From Methanolobus mangrovi (GTDB lineage Archaea; Halobacteriota; Methanosarcinia; Methanosarcinales; Methanosarcinaceae): DNA of 64,000 nt. A program made the translations under genes and the position numbers. The notes under the pieces are model-generated. The model had not been told where the DNA came from and made no database searches. It worked only from the letters and a program-made list of their open reading frames with translations. Numbering within the stretch: position 1 is the stretch's first letter; the number at the start of each line of letters is the position of its first letter. The DNA is taken from NCBI RefSeq assembly GCF_031312535.1, contig NZ_CP133594.1, positions 620,001 through 684,000 on the forward strand, given 5' to 3'. Positions 27,817 through 37,267 of this stretch are shown in pieces.

Positions 27817-28209
27817 ATGACTGAAAGCAATATAATCGAAGTTAATGATTCCAACTGGGACGAGTTTCTTGTGAATCAGGAGAAGCCCATGGTTGTTATG
27901 TTCTATCTTCCTACCTGTGCTCATTGTAAGGAAATAGAACCATATTTCAGGGAATACTCAACTGAATTCCATGCTTCATGCACTTTTGTCAGGATGAATG
28001 GCCTGGAAAGCCCCATGACAGCAAGGAAATATGGTGTAAGAGGAGCACCAACTTTCAAGTTCTTCTGCAAAGGCCAGGCTATCAGGGAAGAAGTGGGTCT
28101 TGTTTATCCGTCGATACTTCGAAAAGCCATTGATGATCTAATAAAACATGGTGACGAATGTGTCCTGCACACCTCACCCCTGCCTGATGAAATTTCGCCA
28201 TATGAGTGA
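27817..28209 (+). CDS. Thioredoxin-like disulfide oxidoreductase
   Basis: A thioredoxin-fold protein of 130 residues. The redox motif is CAHC in the MFYLPTCAHCKEIEP stretch, and the cis-proline loop is RGAPTFKFF. The dipeptide between the cysteines (Ala-His) differs from Gly-Pro of classic thioredoxin, so its redox potential and partners probably differ. A 20-residue C-terminal extension beyond the fold contains one further Cys. ATG 27817 follows GGGAG with eight bases spacing; ATG 27802 is in frame upstream. It is a single-gene unit between two terminators or convergent ends. Confidence 0.85.
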   Translation: MTESNIIEVNDSNWDEFLVNQEKPMVVMFYLPTCAHCKEIEPYFREYSTEFHASCTFVRMNGLESPMTARKYGVRGAPTFKFFCKGQAIREEVGLVYPSILRKAIDDLIKHGDECVLHTSPLPDEISPYE

Positions 28210-28228
28210 ACGAATTCTTTTTTATTCT

Positions 28229-28894
28229 TCATTCTTTTTTGATGAACTCACCCTTTACATACTGGTAATATAGTGGTTTCCCGGTTGCAATTTCAAGTTT
28301 GGGTATATCGTCATCACTGATGTTCTCAATGTACTTGACCACGGAACGCAGGCTGTTACCGTGTGCAGAAACTATGACATTCTTACCATTTTCAAGCTGG
28401 GGGAGGATATGTTCCTTAAAGTAAGGAATTGTGCGTTCATAGGTATCCCTGAGACTCTCGCCACCCGGGGGTTGTACATCGTAACTTCTTCTCCAGATAA
28501 AGACCTGCTCTTCCCCGTAAACTTCCTTTGCTTCCTGCTTGTTCTGGCCCTGAAGATTTCCGTAGAAACGCTCGTTAAGGGAATCACTTGAATATATCGG
28601 TATTTCGGAATCATCGAACCTGGATGGATGATATGACCATTCATCTCTTTTTTTGCTATCATGCAGGAAAATACCTGTTTTTTTCTGCCTGGCAAGTATC
28701 AGGTAAAGTGTTTCCTGTGATCGTGATAATTTAGATGTGAAAGCAACATCCAGATCAACATTCTCAAGTTCATTTGCACAATCCATTGCCTCTTTAATAC
28801 CTTTTTCACTCAGGGGTACGTCAACCCATCCCGCGAACCTGTTCTCAAGATTCCATCTTGATTGTCCATGTCTTACCAGTATCAGATAGTTCAT
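28229..28894 (-). CDS. gpmA: 2,3-bisphosphoglycerate-dependent phosphoglycerate mutase
   Basis: Interconverts 3- and 2-phosphoglycerate in glycolysis/gluconeogenesis via a phosphohistidine. Protein of 221 residues, typical of GpmA. It has LILVRHGQSRWNLENRFAGW with the catalytic His, SKLSRSQETL, the NERFYGNLQGQNKQ substrate loop, and VSAHGNSLRS with the second catalytic His. ATG 28894 follows GGGGAT; the frame extends to 28987 without support. Divergent from nudC. Many archaea use the unrelated cofactor-independent enzyme, so possession of this form is noteworthy but not rare in Methanosarcinaceae. Confidence 0.9.
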   Translation of the reverse strand: MNYLILVRHGQSRWNLENRFAGWVDVPLSEKGIKEAMDCANELENVDLDVAFTSKLSRSQETLYLILARQKKTGIFLHDSKKRDEWSYHPSRFDDSEIPIYSSDSLNERFYGNLQGQNKQEAKEVYGEEQVFIWRRSYDVQPPGGESLRDTYERTIPYFKEHILPQLENGKNVIVSAHGNSLRSVVKYIENISDDDIPKLEIATGKPLYYQYVKGEFIKKE

Positions 28895-29000
28895 CGAATA
28901 TCCCCATTTAACTGAATAATAGTTTGTTTGCAGATTATTAAAACCTTGAGGTTTTCTAAGGTAACTTTGATAAGTGTACCCGGACATTATTCATCAAGCT

Positions 29001-29855
29001 ATGAACACAGAAGAAAGATCATGGGAGTCGGATTTCCTGCCATTGGTTCGTCCACCGCAAAAAAATGGTAGTAATGATACCTATTGTTTTGCATTTAAGG
29101 ACCGGGAACTATTGCTGGTGAAAGGGAATAACAGTTTAAGGCTGCCTTCACTTGAAGAGATTGGGAATATGGATATCGATATTCTCAGGACACAGTATTT
29201 GGGTGAACTTAAAGATATTTCCTGTTTTTCAGTTGAGCTTGATAATTCAAATGCTGTTGCTAGTATTGTTGAGAATGCCAGTTTCGTATCTGTCAGAGAA
29301 CTGCCGGGTATTCTGGAAGAAACACTTGCTTATCTTGCAGGAAAAGCCGTTCACATCATGGAGTGGGACAGGAACACTTTGTTCTGTGGAAGGTGCGGTT
29401 CCGCTACATCACTCAAGGAGAACGAACGAGCAAAAGAATGTCCTGAATGTGGTTTCCTTGCCTTTCCAAAGATATCCCCTGCAATCATTGTACTAATAGA
29501 AAAGGATGACAGGGTACTGCTTGCCCGTTCCCCTCATTTCAGACCCGGACTTTACAGTATCTTAGCCGGTTTTGTAGAACCAGGTGAATCAATAGAAGAA
29601 GCAGTTGTAAGGGAGGTCAGGGAAGAAGTAGGCATATCGATAAAGAATGTCAGGTATTTTGGAAGCCAGCCCTGGCCTTATCCGGATTCACTGATGATAG
29701 GATTCACTGCAGAGTTTCTGGAAGGAGACATAAAAGTTGACGGTGTTGAAATAGAGGAAGCCGGATGGTTCACAAAAGACGAAATCCCAGTCGTCCCGGG
29801 AAAAACAAGTATATCCGGCTGGCTGATCGAATATTTCATTAACAAGCATTCATAG
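29001..29855 (+). CDS. nudC: NAD+ diphosphatase (NudC-type Nudix hydrolase)
   Basis: Hydrolyses NADH or NAD to NMN and AMP; bacterial NudC also removes NAD caps from RNA. The protein has an N-terminal domain, a zinc ribbon with CGRCG and CPECG, the Nudix box GFVEPGESIEEAVVREVREE, and the diagnostic NudC motif SQPWPYPDS downstream. Length of 284 residues from ATG 29001 fits the family; GTG 28974 with AAGG upstream is an alternative start. It is divergent from gpmA, sharing a promoter region of about 100 bp. Confidence 0.9.
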   Translation: MNTEERSWESDFLPLVRPPQKNGSNDTYCFAFKDRELLLVKGNNSLRLPSLEEIGNMDIDILRTQYLGELKDISCFSVELDNSNAVASIVENASFVSVRELPGILEETLAYLAGKAVHIMEWDRNTLFCGRCGSATSLKENERAKECPECGFLAFPKISPAIIVLIEKDDRVLLARSPHFRPGLYSILAGFVEPGESIEEAVVREVREEVGISIKNVRYFGSQPWPYPDSLMIGFTAEFLEGDIKVDGVEIEEAGWFTKDEIPVVPGKTSISGWLIEYFINKHS

Positions 29856-30111
29856 TTTGCGAAGCTCTTTTTTTCGGTATGGGGAATAAAGGTACTTCCT
29901 TTTTCTTTTTCGCTATTTGCTGCCATAGTGCCTTTGTGCATTTTGATATATTTCTGTCAGGCTTTTTCAAGCTATATATACTTCTATATATCATATACTC
30001 CTAATAAATAGAAAGAGTCTTTATGCACAAGATTTATACTATCTGATTACAAATAATTAGTAAGAAATGCAAATTGCATAAAGATAATATCAGCTTGGAG
30101 AGGTGTGAGGA

Positions 30112-32052
30112 TTGGTGTTAAAAAGAATTATTTATATTACATTGTTACTGCTTGCCTGTACTTTATTTGTGCAAACATGCACTGCATTGACATATTCAGG
30201 TGGAGGGGAATGGAACTATTCTGAAGAGATAAGTATCAGGGAAAACTCAGGGAACAACCTGATAAATTACCAGATACCCATAGTTCTTAACAGTTCTAAT
30301 TTTGATTTTTCCCTCGCAAGTTCAGAAGGTGAAGACATACGTTTTTCCTCTGGTGATAAGCAACTTCAGCACTGGATAGAAGAATGGAATGTTGCAAGAG
30401 AGGAAGCGGTTGTATGGGTAAAGGTTCCGTCCATTGCGGCAGAAGGCACTGCAAAAATAACAATGCACTATGGCAATCCTGATGCAACGGATATAAGCAG
30501 CAGTGCTTCTACTTTTGAATTCTATGATGATTTCAGTGGCTCCAGTTTATTTGGAAACTGGGAGTCGTATACCACAGGTGGAAGTGAGCTAAAAGTTTCC
30601 AATGGCGTATGCAATCTGATAGTTCCAAAATTCCATCCGGAGGATGTTGTGAGTATCAAATCCAAGGACGAGTTCCCTGTAAACTCCATGTTCGTAGCCA
30701 AAAGAAAGAAAACCACTACAGGAACCGATAGTCGTGGTCCTGTTATAACACAGGGATTTGTGGATCCACAAAGAGAGACAAAGAACCAGGTATTAACATC
30801 TACCGAACTTCAGAATGAGACAAAAGTTATCTGGATACTTGAAAACTCCAAAAGCGATGCACGTTATTTCCCAAGAGACCTTACAGCCGTCAATGTAGCC
30901 GAAGGTGACTGGTACACAATTGGTGTTGCATGGTATATGGAAGATGAATTTGGTAAGATTGCCTGGTTCAAGAATGGTGTGAGAGATAGCAGAATGGACC
31001 TTGCAGCAACAGAAGAGAACAATTATATTCCTGTTACAGATATGAAGGTATATCTTTTTGCAAGCACCTATTCCGATGTTTCTGATAATACCGGTTACGC
31101 ATCCTTTGATTATGTCTACGTGCGGAAATTTGTTTCTGAAGAACCCACTGTGATGTTCGCAGGCACTATGGCAGAGGAAGAAACAGTTACAGAAGCAGAG
31201 CCTGTCAGGATAAATATAACCCCTGCAAGCGGTCTGATAAGTGCAATTCGCATCTTCGATACGGCAGATTATGATGACACTGCTATCGTCGATCTCAAGG
31301 ACAGCGGAATAAATACTGTAATGTTGCTTACCGATGGTGATAATGTATGGAACCTGGAAAGATTTGTGAAGAAAGCTCATGACAATGATATGCAGGTCTA
31401 TGCAATGATATTCAATGACCCTAAGAGTGATTCAGATGAGGATAACTCTGTGTATGTCAAAGATGTGCTGGAGCAGGTCATGGATTACAACAGCAAGTCA
31501 CTTTCAGCTTTTGATGGTGTTAACATTGCACTTGATCCGTGCAGCGAGGACCCCGAGGAAGCCTGTGCCTTGAACCTTCTCATTCTTGAGGATGCGCGTG
31601 AAATCGCAGGAGACAAACTTGCTGTGGCTATTGATATTCCTTCATCATATGCTCTGGCAGATATTCCCGCGGTTTCAGCAAATGCAGATCTCATAATCCT
31701 CCAGACATATTCTCTGGATGAGAGCTACCCTCAAACCAAGGACGAAATCATAGATTCCATAGCATCAAAGATGGGTGAGATCAGGATATCTGATTCAAAA
31801 GCACTTATTGGAATTGCAGTAAATGAAGGTTTCATGACCGATGCCGATGTCCAGAGCTTACTGGAAGAGCTTCAGGATTACTATGCAGAAGATACTGCAT
31901 TCATGGGTACTTCCATAGTTGTCTATGAAGATTACGAGGAGTATAGCATGATCCCTGAAACAACAGAGGAAAGCAAAGGAATACCAGGATTCTCCGGACT
32001 ATTCGCCATTATCGGACTGCTGGCAGTATCATACTGGCAAAAAAGAAGATGA
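30112..32052 (+). CDS. Secreted DUF2341 protein with PGF-like C-terminal anchor
   Basis: A surface protein of about 646 residues. After a signal peptide (hydrophobic run ending near CTALTY) comes a DUF2341-like beta domain at about 35-130 (DIRFSSGDKQLQHWIEEW, ITMHYGNP), then a concanavalin-like segment to about 350. Residues about 370-600 read like an alpha/beta barrel related to extracellular glycosidases, though catalytic residues cannot be assigned. The C-terminus, GIPGFSGLFAIIGLLAVSYW then basic residues, matches PGF-CTERM-type sorting signals processed by archaeosortase. Start is TTG 30112 or GTG 30115 after GGAGAGGTG. A TATA-like GCTATATATA occurs at 29971. Likely part of the cell envelope. 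Confidence 0.75.
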   Translation: MVLKRIIYITLLLLACTLFVQTCTALTYSGGGEWNYSEEISIRENSGNNLINYQIPIVLNSSNFDFSLASSEGEDIRFSSGDKQLQHWIEEWNVAREEAVVWVKVPSIAAEGTAKITMHYGNPDATDISSSASTFEFYDDFSGSSLFGNWESYTTGGSELKVSNGVCNLIVPKFHPEDVVSIKSKDEFPVNSMFVAKRKKTTTGTDSRGPVITQGFVDPQRETKNQVLTSTELQNETKVIWILENSKSDARYFPRDLTAVNVAEGDWYTIGVAWYMEDEFGKIAWFKNGVRDSRMDLAATEENNYIPVTDMKVYLFASTYSDVSDNTGYASFDYVYVRKFVSEEPTVMFAGTMAEEETVTEAEPVRINITPASGLISAIRIFDTADYDDTAIVDLKDSGINTVMLLTDGDNVWNLERFVKKAHDNDMQVYAMIFNDPKSDSDEDNSVYVKDVLEQVMDYNSKSLSAFDGVNIALDPCSEDPEEACALNLLILEDAREIAGDKLAVAIDIPSSYALADIPAVSANADLIILQTYSLDESYPQTKDEIIDSIASKMGEIRISDSKALIGIAVNEGFMTDADVQSLLEELQDYYAEDTAFMGTSIVVYEDYEEYSMIPETTEESKGIPGFSGLFAIIGLLAVSYWQKRR

Positions 32053-32070
32053 TGTGATATTCACATCATC
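32048..32070. terminator. Bidirectional hairpin between convergent genes
   Basis: GATGATGTGA at 32048-32057 pairs perfectly with TCACATCATC at 32061-32070, loop TAT. It includes the stop codon of the surface protein gene and lies 20 bp from the 3' end of the convergent CoA ligase gene, with T-rich flanks on the plus strand. Confidence 0.7.
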
Positions 32071-32088
32071 TGATTCTATTTTCAAATT

Positions 32089-33729
32089 TTATTCTTCATT
32101 TTTCAGAAGCTCAACTGCCAGGTCCCTGAGTTTGAACTTCTGGACTTTTCCACTTGCAGTAAGCGGATAATCATCTACAAAGAAAACATGTTTCGGAACT
32201 TTGTAACGTGCTATCTTTGACAGACTATAGTCCCTGACATCCTCTTCGGTAAGTTCAGTTCCTTCCTCGGGAATTACAAAGGCTCCGACTATCTCTCCGT
32301 ATTTCTCATCAGGTATGCCAACGACCTGTGCACTCTTGACGCCTGGCATGGTGAACAGGAACTCTTCTATCTCCCTGGGATAGATATTCTCGCCGCCACG
32401 GATTATCATATCCTTTATACGACCGGTAATGCGGTAGTATCCTTCATCGTCAACTGTTGCAAGATCTCCGCTGTGCAGCCATCCGTCCTTATCAATTGCA
32501 AGGTCAGTCATTTCAGGCATCTTGTAGTATCCTTTCATGACATTGTAACCGCGACAGCATATCTCGCCCTGGACATCCGGTCCGACAGTCTCTCCCGTCT
32601 CGGGATTTACAATCTTCACTTCGATCTCAGGCATGGCTGTTCCTACCGTACTGACACGTCGTTCTATAGGATCATCTGTACTAGTCTGTGTAAATACGGG
32701 TGATGCTTCAGTAAGTCCGTAGGCAATGGTAATGTCCTTGCAGTTCATGTCATTGATAACACGTTTCATGGCCTCTATCGGGCATGGTGAACCTGCCATG
32801 ATACCAGTCCTGAGTGAGGAAAGGTCAAACATCTTGAACATCGGATGGCTGAACTCTGCAATGAACATTGTCGGTACGCCGTAAAGGGCTGTACATTTCT
32901 CTTTCTGGACAGCAGCCAGCACCATAAGCGGGTCGAACAGTTCAAGTAACACCAGTGTGCCGCCATGTGTGAGAGTTGCAAGTACACCGAGCACAATTCC
33001 AAAGCAATGGAAAAGCGGGACCGGAAGACAAACCCTGTCTTCTTCTGTGAATTTCTGTCTTTCACCGATGTAGTAACCGTTGTTAAGTATATTGTAATGA
33101 GTGAGCATGACACCTTTAGGGAAACCTGTTGTTCCTGATGTGTACTGCATATTGATCACATCATTCTTATCAAGTGTCTGCATGATCCTATGGATATCTT
33201 CATCGCTTCCATGCTGTCCCAGAAGGAGCAGTTCACGAGTACTGTACATTCCTCTGTGTTTTTCCTGACCGATGAAAATAACATTTTTCAGGAAAGGGAA
33301 TTTCTCGCTTTTAAGATTTCCACGACTTTGTGTCTTAAGCTCAGGAACCAGTTCATAGATCGTATCAATGTAACTAACATCCCTGAAACCGTCGATTATG
33401 GCAATGGCTTTCAGGTCAGCCTGTTTCATGACATACTCGACTTCGTGTATCTTGTATGCTGTATTTACCGTGACGAAAACGGCTCCTATCTTTGATGTTG
33501 CGAAAAGGAAGGTAAGCCAGTCAGGCACGTTTGTAGCCCAAATGCCTACATGGTCACCTTTTCCAATCCCAATTTCTATAAGACCCTTGGCCAGCATGTT
33601 GACGCGTTCGTCGAATTCTTTATAGGTGAATCTCAGGTCCCTGTCCGGATAGACCAAAAACTCCCTGTCAGGGTCATTCATGACCATTTTCTCAAAAAAA
33701 ACGCCCACTGTATCATTTGTAAAAGGCAT
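32089..33729 (-). CDS. AMP-dependent fatty-acyl-CoA ligase-like enzyme
   Basis: Adenylate-forming CoA ligase of 546 residues, similar to FadD-type and FadK-type ligases. Motifs: [52 protein letters not shown] and the catalytic Lys in [12 protein letters not shown]. Substrate is probably a medium- or long-chain acid but may be branched or aromatic. It is the last gene of a three-gene operon (regulator, thioesterase, ligase) on the minus strand. Methanogens have no fatty acid membrane lipids, so this operon probably serves salvage or detoxification of environmental acids; this is inference. Confidence 0.87.
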   Translation of the reverse strand: MPFTNDTVGVFFEKMVMNDPDREFLVYPDRDLRFTYKEFDERVNMLAKGLIEIGIGKGDHVGIWATNVPDWLTFLFATSKIGAVFVTVNTAYKIHEVEYVMKQADLKAIAIIDGFRDVSYIDTIYELVPELKTQSRGNLKSEKFPFLKNVIFIGQEKHRGMYSTRELLLLGQHGSDEDIHRIMQTLDKNDVINMQYTSGTTGFPKGVMLTHYNILNNGYYIGERQKFTEEDRVCLPVPLFHCFGIVLGVLATLTHGGTLVLLELFDPLMVLAAVQKEKCTALYGVPTMFIAEFSHPMFKMFDLSSLRTGIMAGSPCPIEAMKRVINDMNCKDITIAYGLTEASPVFTQTSTDDPIERRVSTVGTAMPEIEVKIVNPETGETVGPDVQGEICCRGYNVMKGYYKMPEMTDLAIDKDGWLHSGDLATVDDEGYYRITGRIKDMIIRGGENIYPREIEEFLFTMPGVKSAQVVGIPDEKYGEIVGAFVIPEEGTELTEEDVRDYSLSKIARYKVPKHVFFVDDYPLTASGKVQKFKLRDLAVELLKNEE

Positions 33730-33747
33730 GATTATATCTCCATGGTA

Positions 33748-34164
33748 TCATTTACAACTATCACTTTCTTCCTGCAGGTGCTCTTCAAGCTCTTTCCTTA
33801 TGTCATCAGGTACGGGGACTGACTTCTTATTGATGAAATCGTAGTGAACGATAGTGGATCTGCCTATTGCACCAATTTTATCATTTTGCCATGCTTCCTG
33901 GGTAACTGTGAATGATGAGTTTCCAATCTTTGATATGTAAGTAATTATATCGACATCCGATCCGTAGAACATTTCACCTACATAATTGTACTCTGTCCTT
34001 GCCATGATCAATTTCCATTTCTCATAGCTGAGGTCAAGGTCAGGAGTGAACAGTCTGAATACAGGATTACGTGCCTGTTCGAACCATATGGCAATGGCAA
34101 TATTGTTAGCGTGTTTCAATCCGTCAATATCACCGAATCTTGGAGTAACAGTTGTTTTAAACAT
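33748..34164 (-). CDS. YbgC-type hot-dog acyl-CoA thioesterase
   Basis: A 138-residue thioesterase of the 4-hydroxybenzoyl-CoA/YbgC class. The N-terminal RFGDIDGLKHANN resembles the catalytic FxDxDxxGHVNN signature, with the second Asp conserved; an acidic FYGSDVDIIT strand and the TIVHYDF strand complete the fold. AGAAGATC precedes the ATG. Eighteen bases separate it from the CoA ligase, and 14 from the regulator upstream, so the three are one operon. A thioesterase beside a ligase may limit CoA sequestration. Confidence 0.83.
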   Translation of the reverse strand: MFKTTVTPRFGDIDGLKHANNIAIAIWFEQARNPVFRLFTPDLDLSYEKWKLIMARTEYNYVGEMFYGSDVDIITYISKIGNSSFTVTQEAWQNDKIGAIGRSTIVHYDFINKKSVPVPDDIRKELEEHLQEESDSCK

Positions 34165-34178
34165 ATTGATCTTCTTTT

Positions 34179-34757
34179 TTAGTAAGGTGCATATACGACT
34201 GCCAGTATCTTTGCATCTTCACTGCCCACTGCATGGACATGATGAGGAACTATTGAATCGTAATATATACTGTCGCCGGTTGAGAGTTTGAAGCTGTCCT
34301 TTCCATAAAGGATCTCAATCTGGCCGTTGAGTACGTAAATGAACTCTTCTCCCTCGTGAGATGATTGTTTTGCATCTCCTGATTTTGGGGGATGGACGTC
34401 AATGATAAAAGGCTCCATGTGCCTGTCAGCTTTGTCAGTTGCAAGTGAAAAGAAGTCAAGAGTACTTATCTCGCAAGCATCACAATTGCCGGAGAATCTT
34501 ACTACGTTCTTTGAAGCACCGTCTTTAGTAACTACAGGTCCGTTGTGAGCAGCATCATCAAGGAAAGTTCCCAAACGAACTCCCAGGGCTCTCGCGATCT
34601 GCATAAGTGGAGTCAATGAAGGAACAAGTGCTCCGTTCTCAAGTTGCTCGACAAGCTCGGTGCTTGTGTTACTATTGTTTGCCAGCTCTTCCACAGACAT
34701 TTTCTGCATTTCACGTATCTGGCGGATCTTGTTTCCCAGTATATTCTTTTCTGCCAT
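34179..34757 (-). CDS. XRE-family regulator with C-terminal cupin domain (second copy)
   Basis: A 192-residue regulator with HTH at about 10-65 ([20 protein letters not shown]) and a cupin at about 115-190 ([39 protein letters not shown]). It is a paralogue of the regulator at 22603-23157 with the same domain plan, and likewise precedes a CoA ligase. The His-His in the second cupin motif suggests metal binding. GAGGAAAAAAT precedes ATG 34757. An inverted repeat at 34830-34855 lies about 75 bp upstream and may be its operator. Confidence 0.87.
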   Translation of the reverse strand: MAEKNILGNKIRQIREMQKMSVEELANNSNTSTELVEQLENGALVPSLTPLMQIARALGVRLGTFLDDAAHNGPVVTKDGASKNVVRFSGNCDACEISTLDFFSLATDKADRHMEPFIIDVHPPKSGDAKQSSHEGEEFIYVLNGQIEILYGKDSFKLSTGDSIYYDSIVPHHVHAVGSEDAKILAVVYAPY

Positions 34758-34829
34758 ATTTTTTCCTCAGTTGTCAAAAACGCGTTCTATGGCTTATGAT
34801 ACTTTAAGTTAAAAAAGTATTGATTTATC

Positions 34830-34859
34830 ATTATCATTCAACTGACAATGATAATCATT
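34830..34859. promoter_or_regulatory. Fur-box-like inverted repeat upstream of XRE-cupin operon
   Basis: ATTATCATT at 34830-34838 and AATGATAAT at 34847-34855 form a perfect 9-bp inverted repeat with eight bases between. The right arm lies within AATGATAATCATT, a close match to the bacterial Fur box. It sits between the end of the 98-residue gene and the start of the regulator, so it may be an operator or a terminator; no T tract follows on the minus strand, which favours an operator. Confidence 0.5.
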
Positions 34860-35155
34860 CAGATATCCCCTGCAATCATTGCTTTATGGTAAGCCATTGC
34901 CAGAATCCGGTTCACAAGAGCACTGGCTTCCTGTTCAGAATCAACCATTCTCACAGTAACCTGGCCATTCCGAAAAAAGTTCATTTCCTTGATCCCAATC
35001 TTTATTACTACCATACCAAGATTTTCCGAATATTTACCATCGAGATATTTTGCGATCAGAGGAAGGTCTGGTTTTTCATCAAGATGTGCGATGATCCGCA
35101 GCTTCCATGGGTCTGCTATGCATGGAAGAACCTTTTCTATATCGTTTACTTGCAT
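34859..35155 (-). CDS. Small protein resembling archaeal Fe-S-protein accessory domain
   Basis: A 98-residue protein from ATG 35155, which is preceded by GGAGGAGG; the frame extends to 35278 but the extra part lacks support and would overlap the next gene. The segment LPCIADPWKLRIIAHLDE resembles the conserved start of a domain seen attached to archaeal 4Fe-4S proteins, but no cysteine cluster is present here (a single Cys). I do not recognise a function. It is divergent from the hydantoinase-like gene, 117 bp away. Confidence 0.65.
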   Translation of the reverse strand: MQVNDIEKVLPCIADPWKLRIIAHLDEKPDLPLIAKYLDGKYSENLGMVVIKIGIKEMNFFRNGQVTVRMVDSEQEASALVNRILAMAYHKAMIAGDI

Positions 35156-35272
35156 TTCCTCCTCCATATTAGTGAAATGTATTTTAAAATTTATTGAAGC
35201 GATTATACTTAAATATCTCGCAAGCATTGTATTAAATGTAGTTCGATTTATTTTTAAAAAAGGTGATATTAA

Positions 35273-37207
35273 ATGCACTTTGGTCTTGGTATCGATGCCG
35301 GTGGGACATATACGGATGCAGTACTCATACGAGGCTCAGACGGAGCTATCGTGGATTCGAAAAAGGCTTTTACAACATATCCTGATTTGCAGGAAGGAAT
35401 AAAGAATGTACTTGATTCACTGGATCAGGAACTTTTGAAGGATGTAAATCTTGTTTCCGTTTCTACTACCCTTTCAACAAATTCTCTTCTAGAAGGTACG
35501 GGAACAGCTGTTGGTCTTATAATCGTGGGTGAACAACCGGCACAAACAGAATTTCCATCACAGTATGTTCTGTGTGCTTCAGGCGGCCATGATACCAGAG
35601 GTGATGAGGCCTGTGAACTTGACCTTTCTTCAATCGAAGATTTCATTCTCTGGACAAAAACAAAGGTCTCAGCGTATGCTGTTTCAGCATATTTTGGTGT
35701 CCGAAACCCGGAGCATGAGCTGAAGGTCAAAGAGCTTATCACTAAAATGACCGGAATGCCGGTAGTATGTGGATATGAACTATCCCAGGAACTTGGTGCC
35801 TATGAGAGGGCGGTCACTGCTGTCTTGAATGCACAGCTGATACCTATAACATACCAGTTCGTCAATTCTGTTGTCAAAGATATAAGAGCAAGGGGGATCA
35901 ATGCCCGTCTTCTGATGCTCAAGTGTGATGGTTCTGTCTATAATATAGAAGATGCCCTTGAAAAACCAATCGAAACCATCTTTTCCGGACCTGCTGCAAG
36001 TCTTCTTGGTGCTTCATATCTCTCTAAAATGGAAACCTGTGCTGTTATCGATATTGGAGGAACCAGTACCGATGTTTCCATGCTGTACAATGGTGTTCCT
36101 GAAATAAGTGTATCGGGTGCTGTTGTAGGCGGGTGGAAAACACGTGTAAGGGCCATGAAGATGGAAACCTCTGCAACAGGTGGTGACAGCCATATATGGA
36201 TCAAGGATGAGAAGGTGAGAATTGGTCCGAAAAGAGTGATACCACTTTGTGTTGCATCGAAGATATATCCTGGATTTACCAGCAAACTCAAAAGAAGCAG
36301 GGTTATTTCCAGAACAACTATGGATGAGAACTTCCAGCCTACCAAGTTCTTTGTAAGGACAGGTTATGAGGCTTCAGATGTTGATGATAATGAAAAGGAA
36401 ATTCTTACATTTATGGGAAGTGACCCCATCTCAGTTACTGAGATGTCAACTGTTATGAGCAAGACCACATCCTCAAAAGTACTGGATTCACTTGTCAAAA
36501 AAAGGCTCATTCAGGGAATCGGATTTACACCCACCGATGCATTGCATGTGCTTGGGATTTACACAAAATGGGATGTCAGTGCGTCTGAGATTGGTGCACT
36601 CAATCTTTCAAAATATATCCAGAAGGGAAAATATGATTTTTGCAGTCATGTAAGGGAACTTGTGGCAAAGAACATGGCAGCCGATCTTATGTCCTATATC
36701 CTGCCACACCATCCGGCTGAAATGATAGATGATCTGTTGAGTCACGAATATCCTGCCAAATTCAAAGTTGAATTGCCGGTGGTATTGCTTGGAGGTCCTG
36801 CACAGGCATACGACAGTGAGCTCAGGTCCCTTATAGAAGCAGATGTGGTGGTACCTGAGTTTGCAGATGTTGGAAATGCAGTGGGTGCTCTTGCCGGAAA
36901 AGGTGTGAAAAGAATTGAGATATCAATAATGCCTGCTTCCATTGAGAATCCTGATGAGGATTTCCTGCTTTTTTCTCCTGTGGGGAGGGAACGTTTCCAG
37001 AGATATGCTGATGCAGTGGAATTTGCAACAAAACTTGGAACCGAACTTGTACTGGATTATGAGATGCGGTGTGGAATACTAAAACAAGATACAAAGATAA
37101 CCGTGTCTAAAAAGACCACATCACCTGATAACTGGTCCCATCCTCCACTGACGACACGGGTAATAGTTGTAGGTATAGGAAATCCTATGATGGTCCTGAA
37201 GGACTAG
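35273..37207 (+). CDS. Hydantoinase/oxoprolinase (HyuA) family protein
   Basis: Soluble ATP-dependent amidohydrolase-family protein, 644 residues. It begins with the ASKHA-type phosphate loop GIDAGGTYTDAVLI, has the second nucleotide motif VIDIGGTSTDVSMLYNG, and a third near GGPAQAYDSEL. The middle includes FSGPAASLLGASYL, characteristic of HyuA/oxoprolinase A. Such enzymes hydrolyse five-membered cyclic amides with ATP; a HyuB partner is absent, and solitary HyuA homologues are widespread in methanogens with unknown substrate. The C-terminal 70 residues extend beyond the usual core. AAAAAGGTGAT precedes ATG 35273. Confidence 0.83.
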   Translation: MHFGLGIDAGGTYTDAVLIRGSDGAIVDSKKAFTTYPDLQEGIKNVLDSLDQELLKDVNLVSVSTTLSTNSLLEGTGTAVGLIIVGEQPAQTEFPSQYVLCASGGHDTRGDEACELDLSSIEDFILWTKTKVSAYAVSAYFGVRNPEHELKVKELITKMTGMPVVCGYELSQELGAYERAVTAVLNAQLIPITYQFVNSVVKDIRARGINARLLMLKCDGSVYNIEDALEKPIETIFSGPAASLLGASYLSKMETCAVIDIGGTSTDVSMLYNGVPEISVSGAVVGGWKTRVRAMKMETSATGGDSHIWIKDEKVRIGPKRVIPLCVASKIYPGFTSKLKRSRVISRTTMDENFQPTKFFVRTGYEASDVDDNEKEILTFMGSDPISVTEMSTVMSKTTSSKVLDSLVKKRLIQGIGFTPTDALHVLGIYTKWDVSASEIGALNLSKYIQKGKYDFCSHVRELVAKNMAADLMSYILPHHPAEMIDDLLSHEYPAKFKVELPVVLLGGPAQAYDSELRSLIEADVVVPEFADVGNAVGALAGKGVKRIEISIMPASIENPDEDFLLFSPVGRERFQRYADAVEFATKLGTELVLDYEMRCGILKQDTKITVSKKTTSPDNWSHPPLTTRVIVVGIGNPMMVLKD

Positions 37208-37267
37208 AATGCATGCTTTTTGGTAAAAGAAAAAGCAATATATAACCACGGGACGTAAAATATAATC

